Below, piece by piece: positions 1-8,282 of a DNA stretch of 64,000 nt (positions are counted from its first letter, which is position 1; each line of letters starts with the position of its first letter). Location of the stretch: contig NZ_SOAM01000001.1 in assembly GCF_004364555.1 (NCBI RefSeq), forward strand, positions 310,001 through 374,000. The letters run 5' to 3'. This stretch comes from Amnibacterium kyonggiense (GTDB lineage: Bacteria; Actinomycetota; Actinomycetes; Actinomycetales; Microbacteriaceae). The notes under the pieces are model-generated. The model was not told where the DNA came from. It searched no databases and worked only from the letters and a program-made list of their open reading frames with translations. The position numbers and the translations under genes were made by a program.

Positions 1-269
1 CGGTCCGCGAGCGCGACCCACGCCGATCCGGCCGGCTCGCGGACCGCGTCGCCGAGCCCGAGGTCGTCGACGAGGGTCCGCACCACGCCGCCGCGCACGG
101 CGAAGCTCTCCGCCCCGACGTCGACGGTCACGCCGCCGACGTCGAGGGGTCGGATGCGCCCGCCGAGCCGGTCGGACGCCTCGAGCAGCACGACGTCGTC
201 GCCGTGGATCGCGAGGCGCCGGGCCGCGACGAGCCCGGCGACGCCGCCCCCGATGACGACGGTGCGCAT
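1..269 (-). CDS. hemG: HemG/HemY protoporphyrinogen (coproporphyrinogen) oxidase, N-terminal part only
   Basis: This is an FAD-dependent oxidase of late haem synthesis, which in actinobacteria usually oxidises coproporphyrinogen III. Only the first 89 codons are in the window; the gene continues past the left edge. The protein opens with MRTVVIGGGVAGLVAARRL, a GxGxxG dinucleotide-binding loop, followed by LLEASDRLGGRI, the second FAD contact typical of this amine-oxidase fold. The ATG shares its A with the stop codon of hemE (TGATG), so the two genes are translationally coupled and lie in haem-pathway order. The family assignment comes from the FAD fold plus the neighbour; the catalytic domain is outside the window. 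Confidence 0.85.
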   Translation of the reverse strand, partial: MRTVVIGGGVAGLVAARRLAIHGDDVVLLEASDRLGGRIRPLDVGGVTVDVGAESFAVRGGVVRTLVDDLGLGDAVREPAGSAWVALAD

Positions 270-1288
270 CAGCGGCGGTGGGCCCAGTCGACGATGCGCG
301 TGAGCACGCCCGGATCGGTCTCCGGCGGCACCCCGTGCCCGAGGTTCAGCACGTGCGCGGGCGCGGCGCGACCCGCCTCGACGACCTGCTCGAGGTGCCG
401 CTCGAGCACGGGCCACGGGGCGGCGAGCAGCGCGGGGTCGATGTTCCCCTGCACGGGCGTCGTGCCGCCGAGCAGCGCGGAGGCCGCGTCGAGCGGGATG
501 CGGTGGTCGACGCCGACGACGTCCGCCCCCGCATCGCGCATGGCCGCGAGCAGCAGGGCCGTCCCGGTGCCGAAGTGGACCTTCGGCACGCCGTCGACCG
601 CGGCGAGCGCGGCCGCGGAGGCCGGCAGCGCGCCGGCGCGGTAGTCCGCCTCGGAAAGCCCGCCCGCCCAGGAGTCGAACAGCTGCACGGCGCGGGCGCC
701 GGCTCGGACCTGCGCGGCGAGGAAGGCGCCGGAGAGGCGGGCGAGGAAGTCCGTCAGCGTCCGCCACGCCTCCGGGTCCGCGTGCATGAGGGTCCTGGCG
801 CGCAGCTGATCCTTCGAGGGACCGCCCTCGACGACGTAGGAGGCGAGGGTGAAGGGAGCGCCGGCGAAGCCGATGAGCGGCACGTCGCCCAGCTCGGCGA
901 CCGTGCGCGCGACGGCCTCCTCGATCGGCGCGAGCGCGTCGTCGGGCAGGTCGTGGGCGACGAGGTCGGCGAGGTCGGCGGCGTCCCGCACCGGGCGGCC
1001 GAACACGGGGCCGCGGCCGGGGGCGATCTCGACGTCGACCCCGGCGAGCTTCAGCGGGACGACGATGTCGCTGAAGAAGATCGCGGCGTCGACGCCGTGG
1101 CGCCGGACCGGCTGCAGCGTGATCTCGGCGGCGAGCTCGGGGGTCAGACAGGCGTCGAGCATCGCGGTGCCGGCGCGCGTCGCCTTGTACTCGGGCAGCG
1201 AGCGGCCGGCCTGGCGCATGAACCAGACGGGCAGGCGCTCGGATCGGACGCCGCGGTAGGCCTGGAGGAGCGGGGAATCGGCGGGCAC
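269..1288 (-). CDS. hemE: Uroporphyrinogen decarboxylase
   Basis: HemE removes four acetate carboxyls from uroporphyrinogen III to give coproporphyrinogen III in the cytoplasm. The 339-residue product matches the usual family length of about 350. The diagnostic N-terminal FMRQAGRSLPEY substrate-loop motif is present, as are GFAGAPFTLASYVVEGG and QLFDSWAGGLS in the middle and VLNLGHGVPPET near the C-terminus. I chose the GTG at 1288 because it begins the conserved block about 20 residues before MRQAGR and has CAGGAT upstream; the reading frame stays open far upstream but has no homology there. It is divergent from hemA, with about 100 bp between the starts, and coupled to hemG. Confidence 0.95.
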   Translation of the reverse strand: MPADSPLLQAYRGVRSERLPVWFMRQAGRSLPEYKATRAGTAMLDACLTPELAAEITLQPVRRHGVDAAIFFSDIVVPLKLAGVDVEIAPGRGPVFGRPVRDAADLADLVAHDLPDDALAPIEEAVARTVAELGDVPLIGFAGAPFTLASYVVEGGPSKDQLRARTLMHADPEAWRTLTDFLARLSGAFLAAQVRAGARAVQLFDSWAGGLSEADYRAGALPASAAALAAVDGVPKVHFGTGTALLLAAMRDAGADVVGVDHRIPLDAASALLGGTTPVQGNIDPALLAAPWPVLERHLEQVVEAGRAAPAHVLNLGHGVPPETDPGVLTRIVDWAHRR

Positions 1289-1376
1289 GGACCGGCATCC
1301 TGCCAGGGGCGCCCGCGGACCGTGCACATCACCTGACCCTCGTCGGCCCGGCGCCCGGCCCGGATTCGACGACTGG

Positions 1377-1382
1377 TAGAAT
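1377..1382 (+). promoter_or_regulatory. Candidate -10 box of hemA (leaderless)
   Basis: The hexamer TAGAAT ends 8 nt before the hemA GTG, so transcription should begin at or next to the start codon. There is no Shine-Dalgarno sequence and no clear -35 box. The same spacing recurs at several other genes in the window. Confidence 0.5.
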
Positions 1383-1390
1383 CGCCCGCC

Positions 1391-2662
1391 GTGCTGACCG
1401 CTCTGACCGCCGACTACCGCACGGCGGGGTTCGAGGTCCTCGAGCGGCTCGCGACCGTGTCCCCCGAGACCTTCGCGCGATTCGTCGGCGCCCATCGGGG
1501 CGTGCGCGGCGGCGTGCTGCTGGCGACCTGCAACCGCTTCGAGGCCTACCTCGACGTCGCCGACGAGGCGGAGGTCGACGGGCTGCTCGACTTCGCCGCC
1601 GCGGAGGCGGGCGTCGACGCGGCCGCGGTCGCCGACGCCGCCGCCCGCCGCACCGGGTCCGACCTCGCCGGACACCTCTTCGCGGTGTCGAGCGGCCTCG
1701 AGTCCCTCGTCGTCGGGGAGGCGGAGATCGCCGGTCAGGTGTCCCGCGCGCTCGAGGCGGCGCGCGGGCTCGGCACGACGACGCCCGACCTCGAGCGCCT
1801 CTTCCAGCGCGCCTCCCGCACCTCCAGCGCCGTCCAGCAGCGCACGCGGGTCGGCAGCGCGGGCCGCAGCATCGTCCGGCTCGCCCTCGACCTCGCGGGC
1901 AGCCGCGTGACGGACTGGGCGACGACCCGGGTGCTGCTCATCGGCACCGGCACGTACGCCCGGGCGACGCTCGCCGCCCTGCGCGACCGCGGGGTGCACG
2001 AGATCGCCGTGTACTCGCCGAGCGGCCGCGCCCTGAAGTTCGCGCAGCGGGAGGGCGTCGTCGCCGTGACCCGCACGGATCTGCCGCACCGCCTCGCCCT
2101 CGCGGACATCGTCATCTCGTGCAGCATCGCGACGACCCCGATCCTCGACGCGGAGAAGCTGCGCCGGGCCCGCTCGGTCGTGGCCGAGCCTGCCCGCCAG
2201 CTCGTCGTCGACCTCGGCATGCCCCGGAACATCGAGCCGGACGTCGCGGGCCTGCAGGACGTCGACCTGCTCGACCTCGAGACGATCGGCAAGCACGCCC
2301 CGCTGCCCGAGCTGCAGGCGACCGACGACGCGCTCGCCCTCATCGCGGAGGCGGTCGCCGAGTACGGCGCCGACCAGCGCGCGACCGCGGCGACCCCGGC
2401 GGTCGTCGCCTACCGCGCCCACGTGTTCGAGCTGGTCGATCAGGAGATCGAGCGCCTCCGCCGGAAGGGCGAGGCGACGGAGGCCGTGGAGCGCGCGATG
2501 CGCCACCTGGCGGGCGTGCTCGTGCACACGCCGTCCGCCCGCGCCCGCGAGCTCGCCGCCGCGGGCGAGGCGCAGCGCTTCGCGGACGCCGTCGAGACCC
2601 TGCACGGGCTCAGCACGTCGCCGGCGAGCGACGAGCAGCCCGGCACGGTTCTCGCCGGCTGA
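1391..2662 (+). CDS. hemA: Glutamyl-tRNA reductase
   Basis: HemA reduces glutamyl-tRNA(Glu) with NADPH to glutamate-1-semialdehyde, the first committed step of the C5 haem route. The 423-residue protein has the catalytic LATCNRFE motif with Cys47, the core GLESLVVGEAEI block, an NADPH-binding region around LLIGTGTYARATLAAL, and DLGMPRNIEPDV. The C-terminal helical dimerisation domain is complete (IERLRRKGEA). The start is a GTG directly after a TAGAAT box, so it is probably translated without a leader. It is divergent from hemE-hemG, which places entry and late steps of the pathway on one regulatory interval. Confidence 0.96.
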   Translation: MLTALTADYRTAGFEVLERLATVSPETFARFVGAHRGVRGGVLLATCNRFEAYLDVADEAEVDGLLDFAAAEAGVDAAAVADAAARRTGSDLAGHLFAVSSGLESLVVGEAEIAGQVSRALEAARGLGTTTPDLERLFQRASRTSSAVQQRTRVGSAGRSIVRLALDLAGSRVTDWATTRVLLIGTGTYARATLAALRDRGVHEIAVYSPSGRALKFAQREGVVAVTRTDLPHRLALADIVISCSIATTPILDAEKLRRARSVVAEPARQLVVDLGMPRNIEPDVAGLQDVDLLDLETIGKHAPLPELQATDDALALIAEAVAEYGADQRATAATPAVVAYRAHVFELVDQEIERLRRKGEATEAVERAMRHLAGVLVHTPSARARELAAAGEAQRFADAVETLHGLSTSPASDEQPGTVLAG

Positions 2663-2668
2663 CGCCGC

Positions 2669-2959
2669 TCAGTCCTGCGGCGGTCGCCAGCCGATCGCGC
2701 GGACGCCGAGGTGGATGCTGCCGACGAGCAGCGCGATCACCGCGAGGACGCCGCTCAACGCGAAGCACCCTCCGCCGCCCGTCGGCGTCTGCTGCAGTCC
2801 CGCACCGATGAAGAGCAGCAGCACCGTCAGCGTGCCCGCCGAGGCCCAGATGATCCCGAGCGCGGCGTCGTACGGGTTCCGGACCCGCCGGACGACGCCG
2901 TCGACCTGCAGCGCCGGAGGGACCGCGCGGAACCCGGTCTCCGGGTCGAATGTGCTCAT
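2669..2959 (-). CDS. Small two-helix membrane protein, function unknown
   Basis: This is a 96-residue protein beginning MSTFDPETGFRAV. It has a soluble N-terminus of about 30 residues, a hydrophobic segment at roughly 34-55 (ALGIIWASAGTLTVLLLF), a glycine-rich turn (PTGGGG) and a second segment at roughly 66-88. I do not recognise the family. The ATG at 2959 is chosen because the frame above it reads as arginine- and serine-rich non-coding sequence. It converges with hemA, with only 6 bp between stop codons. Confidence 0.6.
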   Translation of the reverse strand: MSTFDPETGFRAVPPALQVDGVVRRVRNPYDAALGIIWASAGTLTVLLLFIGAGLQQTPTGGGGCFALSGVLAVIALLVGSIHLGVRAIGWRPPQD

Positions 2960-3073
2960 CGCTGGATGCTGGCAGAGGAATGCGCCGCAGCGCACCCTCG
3001 GATTCGCGGAATGCGCTCTCGAGGATCTCCCAAGACACGTGCGAGAACCCGTAACCTCCGCGTAACTTCCGCG

Positions 3074-3079
3074 TATCAT
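3074..3079 (+). promoter_or_regulatory. Candidate -10 box, leaderless start at 3087
   Basis: TATCAT lies 7 nt before the GTG at 3087, with no ribosome-binding site between them. Confidence 0.45.
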
Positions 3080-3086
3080 CCGCACC

Positions 3087-3389
3087 GTGGCGTACCGAGT
3101 CGTGATCCCGCGCAGCATCCCGTTCGGCGAGTCGAACCGGGTGCAGCAGGCGGTGTGGAAGCGCGGCTACAGCACGCGCATCGCGGGCCGCGACGCCGCA
3201 CAGCCGGACCAGGTCGTGGTCGAGTTCCTCCGCATGGTCGACGAGCTGCCCGAGCCGGGCGACGTCCCGGCGCTGGAGCAGGACCTCGAGCGGCTCCTCT
3301 CGAGCAGCCGCATCGATGCGCCGTTCATGGGCCGCGGCGGCTGGGTCGAGACGGTGCAGAACCGCCCGGCCCGCAAGCGCATCGCCTGA
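3087..3389 (+). CDS. Hypothetical 100-residue protein
   Basis: This small soluble basic protein begins with a GTG (MAYRVVIPRSIPFGESNRVQ) and ends in NRPARKRIA. It has no membrane segment, signal peptide or motif that I recognise. The case for a real gene is the leaderless-type TATCAT box 7 nt upstream, residue use unlike the overlapping frames (mixed charged and hydrophobic rather than Arg/Ala runs) and a 115-bp gap on the left. It is followed by a large intergenic palindrome. Confidence 0.5.
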   Translation: MAYRVVIPRSIPFGESNRVQQAVWKRGYSTRIAGRDAAQPDQVVVEFLRMVDELPEPGDVPALEQDLERLLSSSRIDAPFMGRGGWVETVQNRPARKRIA

Positions 3390-3411
3390 GAGCACATCAG
3401 CAGGAGTCCAC

Positions 3412-3476
3412 GAGCACGACGGCAGGAACGATGCGCTTCAGCAGGAACCCCGGGCCGCCTGCTTCCTGCTGAAGCG
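3412..3476. repeat. Intergenic nested palindrome, CAGCAGGAA family, copy 1
   Basis: Perfect 14-nt arms CGCTTCAGCAGGAA (3434-3447) and TTCCTGCTGAAGCG (3463-3476) flank a GC-rich loop. The left flank GAGCACGACGGCAGGAACG aligns with the flank of the copy at 10161-10247. The rest of the 3390-3554 gap holds a TCGGAGGACCTCCCC-type dyad and no gene. It may act as a terminator for the rightward gene, or for both strands. Confidence 0.6.
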
Positions 3477-3554
3477 TCTGCTTCTTGCTGACGGACTCCC
3501 CCGTCGGAGGACCTCCCCGTCGGCGGAGCAGCCCGTGGGCGAACCCGCGCCGGT

Positions 3555-4463
3555 TCAGCAGACGTACTCGAGGATCCCGATCCCGATCGTGCGCATGGCC
3601 TGCAGCACCGCGAGGCGCCGCGTGTGCAGACGGTCCTCGAACTCGATCGTGACCGTGTAGGCGACGGAGGCGCGCGGTCCGCGCAGCACCCCGGCCTCGC
3701 TCCGCACCCCGGGGGCCGACCCCGTCTTGTTCAGCAGGCTGAGCCCGTGATCGCTGCGCACGTGCGACAGCGGGTCGAGCGCGAACGCGGAGGCGACGAG
3801 GGACAGGTCGGCGTTCAGCGCGAGCCAGTCGGACACGCGGGAGGACACCGCCCGGCTGACGGCCTCGCCCCGCGCGATCCGCGCGAACAGCGTCGTCAGC
3901 TCCGCGGCCGAGCCGACCGAGAGCTGCGGGGCGTCGTCCGGGCCCCGCCGGTCGCGGACCCGGTCGAGCAGCGCGGTGCGCCGGAGGCCGAGCGAGTCGG
4001 CCCGCGCGCGCACGGCGTCCAGCCCCACCGCGCGGAGCAGCACGTTCGTCGCCAGGTTGTCGCTCGTCGCCGCGACGAGGGCCGCGAGGTCGGTCAGCGG
4101 CAGGCTCGGCGCGTGCAGGTACTGCCAGACGCCGGCCTCCGCGACGAGGTCCTCCGGCGTCCGGTCGAGCAGGTCGAAGCGGGTGTTCACCTGCTCCTCG
4201 AGCCGCGCGGCGATCTCGAGCAGCAGGAGGACCTTGCCGACGCTCGCCGTCGGGAGCACGACGTGGTCGTCGACCGAGAACAGGGCCTTGCCCGACAGCA
4301 GGTCGATCACCCGCGCGGACACCTGCGCGCCGTCGAGCGCCAGGTGCGCGAGCGCGGTGAAGCCGTCGGTGAAGTCCGCGCGCACCGCCTCGCCCCGGTG
4401 CCGGGCGTTCTCCTCGCCGCTCCGCGACCGCGTCCGCCTGGACTCGGCCGGAGCGGCGGTCAC
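3555..4463 (-). CDS. Class A beta-lactamase-family serine hydrolase
   Basis: This 302-residue protein has the three signatures of the class A beta-lactamase/DD-peptidase fold: S74-V-G-K77 (SxxK nucleophile motif, in LPTASVGK), S134-D-N136 (in ATSDNLATN) and K-T-G in [10 protein letters not shown] near the C-terminus. Its molecular role could be beta-lactam hydrolysis or another serine hydrolysis. The N-terminus ([17 protein letters not shown]) is charged, with no visible signal peptide or Tat motif, which is unusual for an antibiotic-inactivating enzyme. The GTG start overlaps the stop codon of the upstream M13 peptidase gene (GTGA), so the two are probably co-expressed. Resistance activity cannot be inferred. 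Confidence 0.8.
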   Translation of the reverse strand: MTAAPAESRRTRSRSGEENARHRGEAVRADFTDGFTALAHLALDGAQVSARVIDLLSGKALFSVDDHVVLPTASVGKVLLLLEIAARLEEQVNTRFDLLDRTPEDLVAEAGVWQYLHAPSLPLTDLAALVAATSDNLATNVLLRAVGLDAVRARADSLGLRRTALLDRVRDRRGPDDAPQLSVGSAAELTTLFARIARGEAVSRAVSSRVSDWLALNADLSLVASAFALDPLSHVRSDHGLSLLNKTGSAPGVRSEAGVLRGPRASVAYTVTIEFEDRLHTRRLAVLQAMRTIGIGILEYVC

Positions 4464-6427
4464 CAGATCGTGACCCTGCTCTTCGGATCCAGCCACAGGG
4501 CATCCGTCTCGGTGAGGTCGAACGCCGCTGCGAACTCGTCCAGGTTCTTCACGATCTGGTTGCAGCGGAACTCCGGCGGGGAGTGCGGGTCGATGGTGAG
4601 CAGGCGCTTCGCCTCCGCCTCGCGCCGCTTCTCCCGCCAGACCGTCGCCCAGGCGATGAAGAAGCGCTGCGCGCCGGTCAGCCCGTCGATCACGGGCGGC
4701 TCCGCGCCCTCGAGCGAGAGGACGTAGGCCTTCCACGCGATCGTGAGGCCGCCGAGGTCGCCGATGTTCTCGCCGATGGTGAGCGCGCCGTTGACGTGGT
4801 CGGTGAGCCCCAGGGGCACGAGCGCGTCGTACTGCGCGATCAGCGCCTTCGTCCGCTCCTCGAACGCGGAGCGGTCCGCCTCCGTCCACCAGTTCTCGAG
4901 CCGACCGTCGCCGTCGAACTGCGAGCCCTGGTCGTCGAACCCGTGACCGATCTCGTGCCCGATCACCGCGCCGATGCCGCCGTAGTTCGCGGCGTCGTCC
5001 CGGTCGGGGCCGAAGAACGGCTCCTGGAGGATCGCAGCGGGGAACACGATCTCGTTCATGCCCGGGTTGTAGTACGCGTTCACCGTCTGCGGCGTCATGA
5101 ACCACTCGTCGCGGTCGACCGGCTTCCCGATCTTCCCGAGCTCGCGGTCGAACTCGAAGGCGCTCGACGCCTGCACGTTGCCGACCAGGTCGTCCGCGGA
5201 CACCTCGAGCCGGGAGTAGTCCCGCCAGACGGCCGGGTACCCGATCTTCGGGGTGAACTTCCCGAGCTTCTCGAGCGCGCGGGCGCGGGTCTCGTCGCTC
5301 ATCCAGTCGAGGGAGGAGATCGAGTCCCGGTACGCCGCGACGAGGTTCGCGACGAGCACGTCCATCCGCACCTTCGCGATCGGCGGGAAGTGCTCCTCCA
5401 CGTAGAGCTTGCCGACCGCCTCGCCCATGGCGCCCTCGGCGAGCGCGACGCCGCGCTTCCAGCGGGCCCGCAGCTCCTGCGCCCCGGTGAGCGCGGTGCC
5501 CGTGAACGCGAACTGCGCGTCGACGAACGCGGAGGAGAGGTAGGGCGCCAGCGGGCGGATCACGCGGATCGCCAGCCAGTCGCGCCACGCCTCGAGGCGG
5601 TCGTGCGTGAGCAGCGCGAGCACGCCGGAGACGAAGCTCGGCTCGCGGACGACGACCGTGTCGAGCGCGCCGATCGGGGCGTCGAGGCCGGCCGCCCAGG
5701 CGTCGAGCAGCGCGCCCCGCTCGCCGGCGGACGCGACGAGGTCGGCCCAGGAGGTCGGGTTGTAGGTCGCCTGCACGTCGCGGGTCGCGACCGCGTCCCA
5801 GTGGGTCGCCGCGATCTCGGTCTCGAGCGCGAGCACGCGGTCCGCGCGCTCCTCGGCGGCGTCCTGCCCCGCGAGGGAGAACATGCTCGTGAGGAAGGTC
5901 CGGTACGCGTCGCGATGGGACGCGAAGTCGTCCTCCCGGTAGTAGCGCTCGTCCGGCAGGCCGAGGCCGCCCTGCTCGAAGAAGACGAGGTACCGCCCGG
6001 GATCGCCGGGGTCGTTGTCGACGAAGAGGCGGAACAGACTGCCGCCGCCGCGGCGCTCGAGGGTGCCGAGCACGGCCAGGACGGTGGCGACGGAGTCGGC
6101 CGCGGCGACCAGGCCGAGCGGCTCGGCGAGGGGCGCGGCGCCGAGCGCCTCGACCCGGGCCTCGTCCATGAAGGAGGAGTAGAGGTCGCCGATCTTGCGG
6201 GCCTCGGTGCCGGGCTCCGCCTGCTGGGCGCGCTCGACGATGGCGCGGACCGCGACCTCCGCGTCGTCCACGAGGTCGAGGAACGCCCCGGACCGGGCGC
6301 GATCGGCGGGGATCTCCGCCGTCGCGAGCCATTCGCCGTTGACGGCGCGGTACAGGTCGTCCTGGATGCGCGGGGGGACCACCGCGCCGGGCTGCCCGGA
6401 GGCGCTCGAAGGGTCGGGTTGGGCCAC
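4460..6427 (-). CDS. M13 (neprilysin/PepO-family) zinc metallopeptidase
   Basis: This is a 655-residue endopeptidase for oligopeptides. The zinc site is H491-E-I-G-H495 with the third ligand in E553-N-I-G-D557, and the substrate-binding [16 protein letters not shown] block lies at 450-465. The N-terminal half (to about 430) is the M13 N-domain. There is no signal peptide or membrane anchor, as in cytoplasmic bacterial PepO proteins. The start is a GTG with a TAGACT box ending 6 nt upstream, another leaderless configuration. It overlaps the following beta-lactamase-fold gene by 4 bp and is divergent from the EamA transporter. Confidence 0.93.
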   Translation of the reverse strand: MAQPDPSSASGQPGAVVPPRIQDDLYRAVNGEWLATAEIPADRARSGAFLDLVDDAEVAVRAIVERAQQAEPGTEARKIGDLYSSFMDEARVEALGAAPLAEPLGLVAAADSVATVLAVLGTLERRGGGSLFRLFVDNDPGDPGRYLVFFEQGGLGLPDERYYREDDFASHRDAYRTFLTSMFSLAGQDAAEERADRVLALETEIAATHWDAVATRDVQATYNPTSWADLVASAGERGALLDAWAAGLDAPIGALDTVVVREPSFVSGVLALLTHDRLEAWRDWLAIRVIRPLAPYLSSAFVDAQFAFTGTALTGAQELRARWKRGVALAEGAMGEAVGKLYVEEHFPPIAKVRMDVLVANLVAAYRDSISSLDWMSDETRARALEKLGKFTPKIGYPAVWRDYSRLEVSADDLVGNVQASSAFEFDRELGKIGKPVDRDEWFMTPQTVNAYYNPGMNEIVFPAAILQEPFFGPDRDDAANYGGIGAVIGHEIGHGFDDQGSQFDGDGRLENWWTEADRSAFEERTKALIAQYDALVPLGLTDHVNGALTIGENIGDLGGLTIAWKAYVLSLEGAEPPVIDGLTGAQRFFIAWATVWREKRREAEAKRLLTIDPHSPPEFRCNQIVKNLDEFAAAFDLTETDALWLDPKSRVTIW

Positions 6428-6433
6428 GGGTGG

Positions 6434-6439
6434 AGTCTA
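6434..6439 (-). promoter_or_regulatory. Candidate -10 box of the M13 peptidase operon
   Basis: TAGACT on the minus strand ends 6 nt before the GTG at 6427. There is no Shine-Dalgarno sequence. Confidence 0.45.
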
Positions 6440-6533
6440 GGAGCGCTCGTCCCCCGTGGGCGGGACGGCTCGCGCGGTTCGGCCGCCTCACGGCCGGACC
6501 GCGGGCGTCGGTGCCCGCTGCCAGGATCGTCCG

Positions 6534-7415
6534 GTGCGCCGCCGCGGGATCCTGCTGTTCGCGGGCCTCGGCATCGCCTGGGGCATCCCCTACCTGCTGA
6601 TCAAGATCGCGGTGCAGGAGGTCGATCCGGCGGTCGTCGTGCTCGGGCGCAGCGCCATCGGCGCGCTCGTGCTCCTCCCCGTCGTCGTCGCCCGCCGGCA
6701 GGTGCTGCCCGTGCTCCGGCGCTGGCGCCCGCTGCTCGCCTACACGGCGGCGGAGATCGTCGTGCCGTGGTTCTTCCTGACGTCGGCCGAGCAGCGCCTC
6801 CCGAGCTCGCTCGCCGGGCTGCTGCTCGCGGCGGTGCCGCTCGTGGGGGTCGCCGTCGCGGCGCTCTCCGGCCGCCCCGAGGTGATGAGCCGCGTCAACT
6901 GGCTCGGCGTCCTGGCCGGCATGCTCGGCGTCGCGGCCCTCGTCGGGCTCGACGTGGGCGGCTCGGACGTGCTCGGCCTCCTCCAGATGGTGATCGTCGT
7001 GGTCGGCTACGCGATCGGCCCGGTGATCCTCGCGCGGCGCATGTCCGACCTGCCCGGCACGGGCGTGGTCGCGCTGTCGCTCGCCATCACCGCGCTCGTC
7101 TACGTCCCGCTCGTGCCGCTGCTCGGCTCGTGGCCGACCGCGATCCCGTCCGGCGCTGCGATCGCGTCGATCGTCACCCTCGGCGTCGTCTGCAGCGCGG
7201 TCGGCTTCCTGCTCATGTTCGCGCTGATCGCGGAGGTCGGGCCGGTGCGGGTCACGATGATCACCTACGTGAACCCCGCGGTGGCGGTGGCCGCCGGCGC
7301 GCTCGTGCTGCACGAGCAGGTCACCGTCTGGACGCTCGTCGGCTTCGTGCTGGTGCTCACGGGCTCGTACCTGGTGAGCCGCAGGCGGCAGGTGGCGCAG
7401 GTCGCCGCCACGTAG
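6534..7415 (+). CDS. EamA/DMT-family transporter
   Basis: This 293-residue integral membrane protein has about ten hydrophobic segments in two EamA repeats (roughly 1-140 and 150-290). It begins [20 protein letters not shown], the usual first helix with an AWG turn. Conserved second-repeat features are [21 protein letters not shown] and the closing helix [16 protein letters not shown]. Substrates of such exporters range from amino acids to drugs, and nothing here fixes the substrate. I chose the GTG at 6534 over upstream alternatives because CCAGGAT lies 7 nt before it and the upstream residues are polar and arginine-rich. NucS follows 11 bp later. Confidence 0.88.
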   Translation: MRRRGILLFAGLGIAWGIPYLLIKIAVQEVDPAVVVLGRSAIGALVLLPVVVARRQVLPVLRRWRPLLAYTAAEIVVPWFFLTSAEQRLPSSLAGLLLAAVPLVGVAVAALSGRPEVMSRVNWLGVLAGMLGVAALVGLDVGGSDVLGLLQMVIVVVGYAIGPVILARRMSDLPGTGVVALSLAITALVYVPLVPLLGSWPTAIPSGAAIASIVTLGVVCSAVGFLLMFALIAEVGPVRVTMITYVNPAVAVAAGALVLHEQVTVWTLVGFVLVLTGSYLVSRRRQVAQVAAT

Positions 7416-7418
7416 GCT
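7413..7418 (+). promoter_or_regulatory. Candidate -10 box of nucS
   Basis: TAGGCT overlaps the stop codon of the EamA gene and ends 8 nt before the nucS GTG. This suggests nucS has its own leaderless promoter as well as any read-through. Confidence 0.45.
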
Positions 7419-7426
7419 CTCGGCCC

Positions 7427-8122
7427 GTGCGACTCGTGGTGGCGGAGTGCTCGGTCGACTACGCGGGCCGGCTGTCGGCCCATCTCGACCCGGCGCGCAG
7501 GGTGCTCATGCTGAAGGCCGACGGCAGCGTGCTCGTGCACGCGGACGGCGGCTCCTACAAGCCCCTGAACTGGATGAGCCCGCCGTGCTCCCTCGCGGTC
7601 GAGGAGCCGGACGAGGACGTCGCCGCGACCGGCGTCCGCGAGGTCTGGCGCGTCACGCACGGGAAGACGGGCGACGTGCTCGTCATCCGGATCCACGAGC
7701 TGATCGTCGACGAGCAGGTCGAGCTCGGGATCGATCCGGGACTCGTGAAGGACGGCGTCGAGGCGGACCTGCAGCGGCTGCTCGCCGAGCAGATCGAGCT
7801 GCTCGGCGACGGCCACTCCCTCGTCCGGCGCGAGTACATGACGGCGATCGGCCCCGTCGACATCCTCGCCCGCGACGCGGGCGGGGTGTCCGTCGCGGTC
7901 GAGATCAAGCGGCGCGGTGACATCGACGGCGTCGAGCAGCTGACCCGCTACCTCGAGCTGATGAACCGCGACCCGCACCTCGCGCCGGTCTCCGGCGTCT
8001 TCGCGGCGCAGGAGATCAAGCCGCAGGCGCGCACCCTCGCGGAGGATCGCGGCATCCGCTGCCTCGTCCTCGACTACGACGCGATGCGAGGCGTCGAGGT
8101 CGGCCCCGCCCGCCTCTTCTGA
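7427..8122 (+). CDS. nucS: Mismatch-specific endonuclease NucS (EndoMS)
   Basis: NucS cleaves both strands at mismatches and provides the non-canonical mismatch repair of actinobacteria and archaea that lack MutS/MutL. The 231-residue protein has the N-terminal DNA-binding domain ([24 protein letters not shown]) and the RecB-like nuclease core D145-I-L... with E159-I-K161 (AVEIKRRGD) and QLTRYL (Q171, Y175). The expected C-terminal [17 protein letters not shown] block is present. The end VGPARLF is consistent with the beta-clamp-interacting tail of the family. The start is a GTG; the frame is open far upstream but non-coding. Function is inferred from family membership. Confidence 0.94.
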   Translation: MRLVVAECSVDYAGRLSAHLDPARRVLMLKADGSVLVHADGGSYKPLNWMSPPCSLAVEEPDEDVAATGVREVWRVTHGKTGDVLVIRIHELIVDEQVELGIDPGLVKDGVEADLQRLLAEQIELLGDGHSLVRREYMTAIGPVDILARDAGGVSVAVEIKRRGDIDGVEQLTRYLELMNRDPHLAPVSGVFAAQEIKPQARTLAEDRGIRCLVLDYDAMRGVEVGPARLF

Positions 8123-8167
8123 GTTCATTGCGAGCGCGACTCGTCTCCGATCCTCGACGCGCGACGC

Positions 8168-8190
8168 ACCGGGATCTCCGGATCGGTGGT
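8168..8190. repeat. Degenerate half copy of the GATACGGAGA palindrome family
   Basis: The minus strand reads ACCACCGATCCGGAGATCCC, close to the arm at 12540-12558 (about 17 of 20 positions). I see no matching second arm. The 8123-8282 gap otherwise holds only the ribosome-binding region (AAAGGCGGCG) of the next gene. Confidence 0.4.
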
Positions 8191-8282
8191 CCGCGGGCGA
8201 CACGCGCTCATGGCGGATCCACAGCCGTCCGGGCCGCTGCGGTGCTGGGCTGACGCGCAGCTCCACCAGAAAGGCGGCGACG

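Noticed and set aside
4583-7426. A long open frame upstream of nucS in the same frame (about 950 codons)
   Set aside because: Its translation is Arg/Ala/Glu/Val-rich and mirrors the M13 and EamA genes; it is a GC-driven shadow. NucS begins at 7427.
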